64,000 nucleotides of DNA from Cylindrodendrum hubeiense (taxonomy: Eukaryota > Ascomycota > Sordariomycetes > Hypocreales > Nectriaceae), in contig JAANBB010000054.1 of the NCBI GenBank assembly GCA_014621425.1, positions 1-64,000 on the forward strand. Direction: 5' to 3'. A model generated the notes under the pieces. The model saw only the letters and a list, made by a program, of their open reading frames with translations, ran no database searches and was not told where the DNA came from. How positions within the stretch are numbered: the stretch's first letter is position 1; each line of letters begins with the position of its first letter. Below, in pieces: positions 57,304 through 64,000 of the stretch. The translations under genes were made by a program, and so were the position numbers.

Positions 57304-58656
57304 TCATGCAATATCTTCCACTCGCTGCTCTGTGTGAACCAAATCCCATCCACTAGCCTTCCTTGAACTCCTTCTATCCTCTTCTGATATGTCGCAATCC
57401 ACTTCGCTTAACCGATTGTTGCAGTTTCGTGAGTTCCTAGTGCTTGTGTGAATTATTAATCCCGCCTCTGATGGCCTTGAGGCGGAATTGGCCGACTTTT
57501 CTCCATAGCCGTGGTCTTTGTTGCTGAAGTATGGCCTTAGAGATGGTAGACACGCAATAATAATACCAATGTTGAGGTCAAGAGCGCTCCACATTACTAC
57601 GACAGTTAGCTCTGGATGTTCATAATCAAGTTTCAGTGCTAGGCATATCACACTCACAAACCAAGCCCATAGGAGTCGTATCTCGAAGATCTGGTTGGTG
57701 GAGATAGACAAATCGGAGTATGGTAAATATAATGTTAATGAGGCCCAGGAGGAACGTGCAGTAGATCCCGATTTTCAGTGACCTTCTGAGGTTCAAAGTG
57801 GGCACGATAAGCCACGGGAGAGTGAAAACTATTTTAAGAGTCAGTACCATTTTGCTTGCCATTATATAGGTCTTTGGACTTCTGTCCAGCTCACCTAAAA
57901 TATCTCCGACAAAGTGAAGGCACCAACTAACCAAGAAAACAAGATTGATTCTGGAAGGTGGGCATGTCGATGTGGGGTTCAAGTCCCTATTTCACTCAAA
58001 TCAGCAAGGGTGATTAGACGAAGAAGCTTCAATGCCCTCACCAGTTTGTCTCAATCGGTGTGCACATGCAAAATGTCATAAGCAGGGTAGCCACATAGGC
58101 GAGGGCAACGTAGGCAACCGTTGCCCATAGGAATATTCTCCGCTTCCTCATGAAATCTGGGAATATTTGCAAGTACGCGGCAAGAAGTGCGGCCTTGCAA
58201 AGGTATAATGTGGTACAGAAAAAGACAGACCCTACCCAGAATAACTGGGGTTGAGCCCGTTAGCTGCTGTAGCCTCATTCAGATGTCCAACGCAGTGTGA
58301 GAGACTCTCTTACCTTGAAGATTTCTGGGATATCTTCGGGGTTTCCGTGGTAATTTTGCAATGTCGTCGTAACTCCTGGGTCAAGCGCGCCGAGTCGCTT
58401 GAATATAACAAAGAACCCAGTTGGAGGAAGGCCGAAAAGCAATGCTGCGACCATGAGCATGTCGCTGACCAGCAATTTTCGCCGTTGGACCTTGAGGCGG
58501 AGATGAAGACGAGCCATAATGACTGCAGCGGCGACAGTGAGAGGAACGAACCCCGTTGCCTGTGTTTAATTAGCATTGGAGAAGCGAGTATGCACAATGG
58601 CTATGTTGAGGGGATCACACCATGACCACCGCCGCCTTTGGGCCGTGAGCAACCAT
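57304..58656 (-). CDS. SAT4/rhodopsin-domain integral membrane protein (copy 2)
   Basis: Exons 58621-58656, 58314-58559, 58042-58244, 57895-57986, 57658-57828 and 57304-57596 give 346 residues. Blocks match the first copy in this window: VSDMLMVAALLFG, FCTTLYLCKAALLAAYLQIF, TFCMCTPIETNW with TCPPS, VSWCLHFVGDILVFTLPW, PTLNLRRSLKIGIYCTF, and CLPSLRPYF before a polar tail. The FMRKRR and LNLRRSLK loops are basic and so probably cytosolic. Function of the family is not established. Like copy 1 it converges on an upstream transporter gene. Confidence 0.85.
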
Positions 58657-59222
58657 GGCTGCCGGATGATGCAGACTGAGCCGATTCAATCGATGATGTG
58701 CAGAAGCAACGATGTGTCGATCATAGGCTGTACGTATTTGTGCAGGGTCCGAGCCGAGGTGCCGTCCTCCGCGTCTCTCGCAAGGGATTGATGAGGAGAG
58801 TTGGTGAGGGGGTTGGGGACGCGACCGTGGAAGACAGCAGATGAAATTCAAGGTTCTACATTCCTTGCCTACATTGACTCAAGCTAGACACCCAGGTATT
58901 GGCCAGGATGTCATCACCCAAAAATGGCTTGCGTAGGTTCCTACTAGTTCGCCAAATTAGGCTTGACGTAACTTACTCCTTACGCCAGTCAGCTCAGCAG
59001 AATGCCATGGCGGCATCCTCTATTGATCTATTCTCGATCCGGCTTAGTCTTGGGAGCATACTCGACGCATTACCATTCCGCGGCGATGAGGATCGAAGGC
59101 TTAGATGATGCCGTCTCTACATTCATCCCCCAAATAACGCCGAGATGAGTTATGATCCCATCGATATTATCGCCATAGAATTCTCCGATGGTCCATTTCA
59201 AGATGTCGCCTATAGTAGGGGC
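58657..59222. other. Intergenic, no gene seen
   Basis: 566 bp holding the promoter of the minus-strand membrane protein and the end of the decayed gene to the right. No motif stands out. Confidence 0.45.
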
Positions 59223-61706
59223 TTACACGGTTTTTTTTATAACATACTTCGAGACCCTTGTAGTGGTTTCACCGCGATAGCGGAGTGTCAACACGCTGAG
59301 CAGCCATGCAGATAGGCGGGCATCATCATCAACATGGATGAAATCGATCCTATCGACGTATGCAGCGGCTTCAGAGTGGCTATCGACGCATCCAACCTTG
59401 AGATTTGCCACCACCAGATTGGAGCGCATGTCGCAGCTCCAGACCTCTTTGTCGAAGGTGCCGTGCATGATCTTTTTGGCCATTGGTGTCCATCACCTGC
59501 AGGTCCGTGGGCCTACAATTATAATAGGCGATGGCGATTTTGTCAATCTTCCAGTTGCCGTTGATGGAATCCAGCGCGTTGGATTCCTCGGCGTTGTCGT
59601 AGTCCTCTCACAACTTCAGGTGGGAAGAGAGCATAGAGATGATCTTGATTCCTGTCTAACAGGCTGTCTAATAGATGGTCTTATATGAGGAATAATTGAA
59701 CGGTAAGGGGAGGGCTATCCTGTACGAACAAGCTAATGCTGCTAGGAAAGATGAGGAAGATAAAATCGCGGCCACGTAGATAAGGAAATAAGGTTTAGGT
59801 CAAAGGTCCGGTCTAATCGAAGAGGTCAAAGAGTCTGATGGGGTAAAATTTCCCGAAAAGTTCAAAGCAAGAGGCCCAACCAACAGAAGGGCGCCGATCT
59901 ACTAGCGTCTGGCACTGGTACGAACACATTCTTGCCTCAGACGACGCCAAGCATGCAGGGAATCAAGCTCGCACCAGGTTCATTTTCAATCTTGAAGCTG
60001 AAGAAACCTCGCAGATTTCAGCGGCCTTCTTCAGGACGCATCAACGTGTTTGTCACTTTGACAGTCGATAACTACACGGTCTTTTTAATGTCGACTGCAT
60101 TAGTCTCTGTGTCGGCCATCTTATCCTGGGTGGTGGTCTTCTCTCCTCGCTTGACCTGCTTGACGGCGGTGTCACAGACATTGCAGTTGGAGGTTGCGAA
60201 GGCGATGAAGCAGATTACGGGGTTTTTCCACCGGTGAAAGGCTGAACGTCCTAGCGCACAATGACTTCTATAATAATCTGCAAGCCATAGGCGACCAGGT
60301 TCCAGGTATGGTGGGCTTCGTCGTCGCAAGTTTCATGGGACATGTGTTCATCCTTGGAGCAAGCCATTAGGGTACCGCAGATGGTTCGGTCAATGGACCA
60401 TACGAAGACTTTGCAAGGGCGAACGCAACATCGAGGGACTCGACATCATTTGTTAACTTTGCGAGCGAGTTGCCTGTGCCTCTGTGTATACCCCGACAGT
60501 GAGAGCAGAGGTTAGCAACGAGATCGACTTCGTTGGCAACCTTGGCCGTCTCAAAGCGCCATAGTTGCCAAGCATAGATGAGTCTGGCGACTTTTGAGGG
60601 CCCAAATGCACTGCGACCGTCCTGCTCTGGACCCGCCTTGGGTGTGGTACTCCCCGCCTTGACCAGTTGCTTCCGGTTGTTGGCGATTGCATCCAGGCCG
60701 GGCCCATCGGTAATAGTCAGGGTCTTGGTGCTACTCGAAGCTATCTAGAGCTCAACTGATTGTTTGATGGCTTTCGTATCATCCTTCTCCACAGCCTCGT
60801 CTACGGGCATCTCTAGATGGTAGCCAACTCCGACATGTCCTGGCCAATTTTCGATATCTCAATGGTGACGCGATTCCCCTTGAGCTCATATGTGGCAAGC
60901 GAGATCTGCTTCCACGAAGACTTTTAGTTCTTGAGTGGTCGAGTAGGGCCCAGGTAAAGACACCTGCGCTCTCATAATCAAGCGGCGAGAACTTGTCCTT
61001 CTTCTCGTGGAAGTTGGCCAATGAGTATCGTGGCTAACATACACCGTATTATCGGGAAATTCGTGTGCCTCTATTTGGTAAATTTATTAAAAACATTATA
61101 ATCGGTAGCATCGTGTATCTAGTTGGTCACTTTGAATTACAGATGGAAGTTGATCTCACTGGATTTGAGCTTGTCACTGTCAGTATATGAACCGTTGGAC
61201 TTGCCGCCGATTGCCGCAGTATTGATGGACAAAGATGCGGAAATGTCAGTGGCATATTATAAACGGTTTGCTCTATTCTATTTCTTTCTATCTTGATACG
61301 TGAAGACTCACGATTAAATACCCGAGACTTCGCTCAGCTTGCCGACAAAGCGAGATGAGTAGATCCCGATTTGTGGCTTTTCCCAAACGGCGCACACACT
61401 TTTGTTATCCAACGAGAAGAAAAGCATCACGTAGCTAACACGTTATAACGAAAGCCTAGTTCCCCTCGGCATACACTATAGCGGGTCGTTCTCAATTGGC
61501 TTCTTCTAGGTATCCGAGTCCTGCTTGATAGCCTCCGTCTGGATATCATAGTCGAACATCAAGCTTAATGTAAGAACTTTATTGGAGTTGACCTCCTTAC
61601 TCACATCACTAAATACAGCCTGGCCGAGACATGTCCGCTGCGTGTAGCTGGTGAGGCCCTGGCCCAGACACGCTGAGTTGTTGTAGGGAGCGAGTGACTG
61701 CGCCAT
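59223..61706 (-). pseudogene. Heavily decayed gene, possibly of a fungal MACPF-like family
   Basis: Protein-like stretches in shifting frames run for 2.5 kb on the minus strand. An N-terminal frame starts MAQSLAPYNNSACLGQGLTS at 61706. Then come SLDNKSVCAVWEKPQIGIYS (about 61,400), IGGKSNGSYTDSDKLKSSEI (about 61,190), SPLDYESAGVFTWALLDHSR (about 60,960), TITDGPGLDAIANNRKQLVK (about 60,690) and a 3' frame with VDSHSEAAAYVDRIDFIHVD (about 59,370). They are separated by TAG/TAA codons and at least three frame changes, so no product is expected. Order and style suggest a MACPF-like fungal protein, but that rests on weak resemblance; the 3' part could be a different gene. Confidence 0.5.
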
Positions 61707-61962
61707 GGTGGATGGCTGAAAGGATACCGGACAATGAGTAGCGTCGGTGAGATTGAGAGACCGAAAGGGGAGTGAGAGGGGAAGGATGAAGTACAGGGTA
61801 GCCCTACTTCAGCTTGGTGTGCGCACGCGGTCAACCCAATAAAACAGTTGAGTCCCAATCCAGGAACAAAAGTGGCAATTCTACGAGAGAACAACCCACT
61901 GCTCAAGATCACATTCTATCCATCCCACTAGCCTTTCTTCCACCGTAGTAACAGTGCGCTCG

Positions 61963-62571
61963 ATGGCCTACTGTTTGCCAAGCCGAAGCGGCGAGCGACA
62001 AAGCTCCTGCAGCGGGGGTGAAGCCGATGAAATGAACATTGATAACAATTCTCTGGTAGAGATGGAAGATGCAGAGATCTCCAGCACCTCTTCCAAAGAA
62101 TTAGTCGACCAAGCTGTCAAGAAGAGGGCTTTCCTCATCCATAGGCTAGTAGGAAACAACGAAGCAGTGCTCCTTGGCCAGCCATGTCAACGCGACAATA
62201 TCTCCGGATACCAGAAGTCTCACAATCGGGTCGATGACGGTGAAAAGGACCAGGGAATCCAGAAATCACAGACAAATCATGGCAATGAGAGCAGCAACAA
62301 ACCGACGGAAACTCCCACGGCGAAACTAAGTGATGATGATTTCATGGCGAACATTCCCAATGGTCCACAAGCGACGGCTGGTCTACCTCTGACTCATCGG
62401 CTCAAGCATGAACAACAAGATAAACCAAGCGAGGCCGAGCCTGATCAACACAGTCAGCCAGTTCAAGGAGAAATAGCTACCAAAAATCCCAATCGTCTCT
62501 TGAAGGTGGTGAACCAATGCGTCAAGAGGCACATTGGTGGTCGCTCTTTGCTTGGCATTTCGCTCATGTAG
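61963..62571 (+). CDS. Doubtful polar ORF, hypothetical
   Basis: 202 codons from ATG at 61963. The product is hydrophilic, rich in Asn, Gln, Glu, Asp and Lys (SSTSSKELVDQAVKKRAFLI, THRLKHEQQDKPSEAEPDQH), with no domain, signal peptide or membrane segment. No intron signal forces a longer model. It could be a lineage-specific disordered protein, a fragment, or chance. Confidence 0.25.
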   Translation: MAYCLPSRSGERQSSCSGGEADEMNIDNNSLVEMEDAEISSTSSKELVDQAVKKRAFLIHRLVGNNEAVLLGQPCQRDNISGYQKSHNRVDDGEKDQGIQKSQTNHGNESSNKPTETPTAKLSDDDFMANIPNGPQATAGLPLTHRLKHEQQDKPSEAEPDQHSQPVQGEIATKNPNRLLKVVNQCVKRHIGGRSLLGISLM

Positions 62572-63246
62572 CGCAAGGCACCATTGTCCCGAGTGCGTTT
62601 CAGGTCCAAGCAAGAGACAAATAGCTAGATGCAGCCGAGATACATGACATCTACTACGCAGTATCATCGCCTGAGCTCAATTGCGCCCAAACTGCTTGTT
62701 TGCACGGAACGCGTGCTGGAAACAGGAAGCGATCTGCACAAACCATGCAGGGGGGCCAGTAGCCGGTGGACCAGCGCTCCAGTGGCGCGGCGGGGCAGAG
62801 CTCCCCCCGAATCCGTGTGCCCACTGAAGGTTGCCCATTTGCAGGCCCGGCACGTTTTTGCCGAATTTATGCTCCTCGCCAGGGAAGCTCAGAGTCTATG
62901 ACGTCGCGACAATGACCAAAAGAACTTATTCGCCGTGGGATGTACAACCACGTAATGGCACAGAGCGCAATTGCTGTTTTGCGCTCGGCGATCTATGGAA
63001 TGTGGCAGCAGAGATGGACCGTCTATGACGCTGGTGACTGCGTGACGTCAAGTATCGCCAGTCTGGATTGGATCACGACCTTGTCAAGCTTGCCCAGGAC
63101 CTTCATATAATCCCGTAGATGCCTCGCAATGTTGATCGACCATTCAACGATAGTAGATCAACCATCTCGCCACCGCTGAAGTCCATTGACTTCACCAGTC
63201 GAGCTTAAACTTCTAAGCCGTCTTCATCTCACCCGCCGCCGTCGAG
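62572..63246. other. Intergenic, promoter of the PAP2 gene
   Basis: 675 bp without a gene; the right part is the 5' flank of the phosphatase gene, with a pyrimidine-rich stretch just before the start codon. Confidence 0.45.
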
Positions 63247-64000
63247 ATGGGCTTCTTCAGCCGCAAGCCCGAGTCCACAACTCGGGATCACTCTGCAACT
63301 CGAGAGCACTCCACGACTCGAGATCACAGACTGTTTCGCCAGTCACGCACTCGACACCATGAGCCATACACCATGTCCACGCGACCTAGCTTCGGCCAGT
63401 GGCTGAAGCAAACGTGGCTGGACATCCTGACCATGATCATTATGGGCGCGATCGGACTCGGAGTAAGTCATGCCAACCATCTATCCATCACGGAACCAAT
63501 GCTTACTTGATTTCCCCATAGGTTTATGAAGCGCATCCAGCACCTTCAAGATCCTTTGCCGTCACATTCGCCGATGGCGAGATTGTCCACCCAGACTTTG
63601 CGTATCCGCTGAGAGATGAAATCATCCCCATCTGGCTCGCCGCCTTCTTGGCCAGCATGGTTCCCATCTTTATCATTCTCCTCATGCAAATTCGAGTCCG
63701 CTCTTTCTGGGACGTCAACAACGCAGTCATTGGGCTCCTGTACTCGCTCATCTCGGCCGCCGTGTTCCAAGTCTTCCTGAAATGGCTCATCGGAGGCCTG
63801 CGTCCACACTTTCTAGATGTCTGCAAACCAGACATCAGTCTAGCCAATGATAAGGGCTACAATATGAAAGGGTACCAGCAGATATACTATACCAAGGAAA
63901 TCTGCACGGGCGATCAAGACCAAATCGACGACAGTCTCGAGTCATTCCCCAGTGGACACACCACTGCAGCATTCGCAGGCTTCGTCTTTCTCTACCTGTA
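63247..64000 (+). CDS. PAP2-type lipid phosphatase (diacylglycerol pyrophosphate/phosphatidate phosphatase), 3' end off window
   Basis: Exon 1 is 63247-63462; exon 2 starts at 63522 and runs off the right edge, giving 231 visible residues. The phosphatase signature is present in its first two parts: KWLIGGLRP (Lys159, Arg166, Pro167) and PSGHT (215-219, with the catalytic-site His218). The third motif should follow beyond the window. Membrane segments are at ~54-74, ~107-128 and ~138-160, placing it in an internal or vacuolar membrane like yeast Dpp1/Lpp1. The N-terminal 30 residues contain a degenerate repeat, TTRDHSATREHSTTRDH. It should remove phosphate from phosphatidate, lysophosphatidate or diacylglycerol pyrophosphate. 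Confidence 0.92.

Noticed and set aside
63524..63847. 107-codon minus-strand ORF
   Set aside because: Antisense shadow of PAP2 exon 2, which carries the KxxxxxxRP and PSGHT motifs on the plus strand.
1..64000. tRNA genes, rRNA or CRISPR arrays
   Set aside because: I scanned by eye for T-loop GGTTCGA-type boxes with plausible A boxes and for regularly spaced repeats and found none. A tRNAscan-SE run would be needed to exclude a tRNA with certainty.

Overview
The window is nuclear DNA of a filamentous ascomycete. The genes carry short introns (roughly 50-70 nt) with GTRNGT donors and CTAAC/CTRAC-like branch sites. The families are Pezizomycotinan: Zn2Cys6 regulators, MFS permeases, SAT4/rhodopsin-type membrane proteins, F-box/ankyrin proteins, and RIP-like repeat decay. 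A swainsonine-type hybrid synthetase at the left end makes an insect- or plant-associated fungus (for example Metarhizium-like Hypocreales) a reasonable guess, but this is inference. I built the gene models by hand from splice signals. The exons of every complete spliced model sum to a multiple of three.

Left end (1-9029): a hybrid NRPS-PKS on the minus strand with visible order A-T-KS-AT-KR, running off the window, followed upstream by an NmrA-type reductase on the same strand. This is the start of a swainsonine-type cluster (swnK plus a swnN/swnR-like reductase). The flanking non-coding DNA (5.8-8.1 and 9.0-11.4 kb) has tandem repeats, a diverged duplication and a strongly over-represented 8-mer, TGTCTCAG.

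11.4-17.8 kb: an aromatic-acid module. It holds a gentisate 1,2-dioxygenase, a divergently transcribed fumarylacetoacetate-hydrolase-family protein (acylpyruvase type), a Zn2Cys6 regulator and a GFA/CENP-V-fold protein. 18.2-23.5 kb: an intracellular GH3 beta-glucosidase with PA14 insert, next to a sugar-porter MFS protein, which looks like a take-up-and-hydrolyse pair for a beta-glucoside.

25-38 kb: a DHA2-type MFS exporter facing a SAT4/rhodopsin-type membrane protein, a siderophore transporter, an F-box/ankyrin protein, a RIP-like diverged duplication and a GNAT acetyltransferase. 39-45.4 kb: a Zn2Cys6 regulator, two divergent nitrilases (one with a signal peptide) and a secreted HAD phosphatase, a candidate nitrile or phosphate-ester utilisation group. 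47-51.6 kb: relics of a WD-repeat gene and another gene, a DJ-1/PfpI protein and a Dal5-type anion permease.

54.8-64 kb: an amino-acid permease facing a second SAT4/rhodopsin-type protein, a heavily decayed unknown gene (possibly MACPF-like), a doubtful polar ORF, and the 5' part of a PAP2 lipid phosphatase. Several kilobase-scale stretches (28.8-31.7, 45.4-47.3, 51.6-54.8 kb) show no supportable gene.
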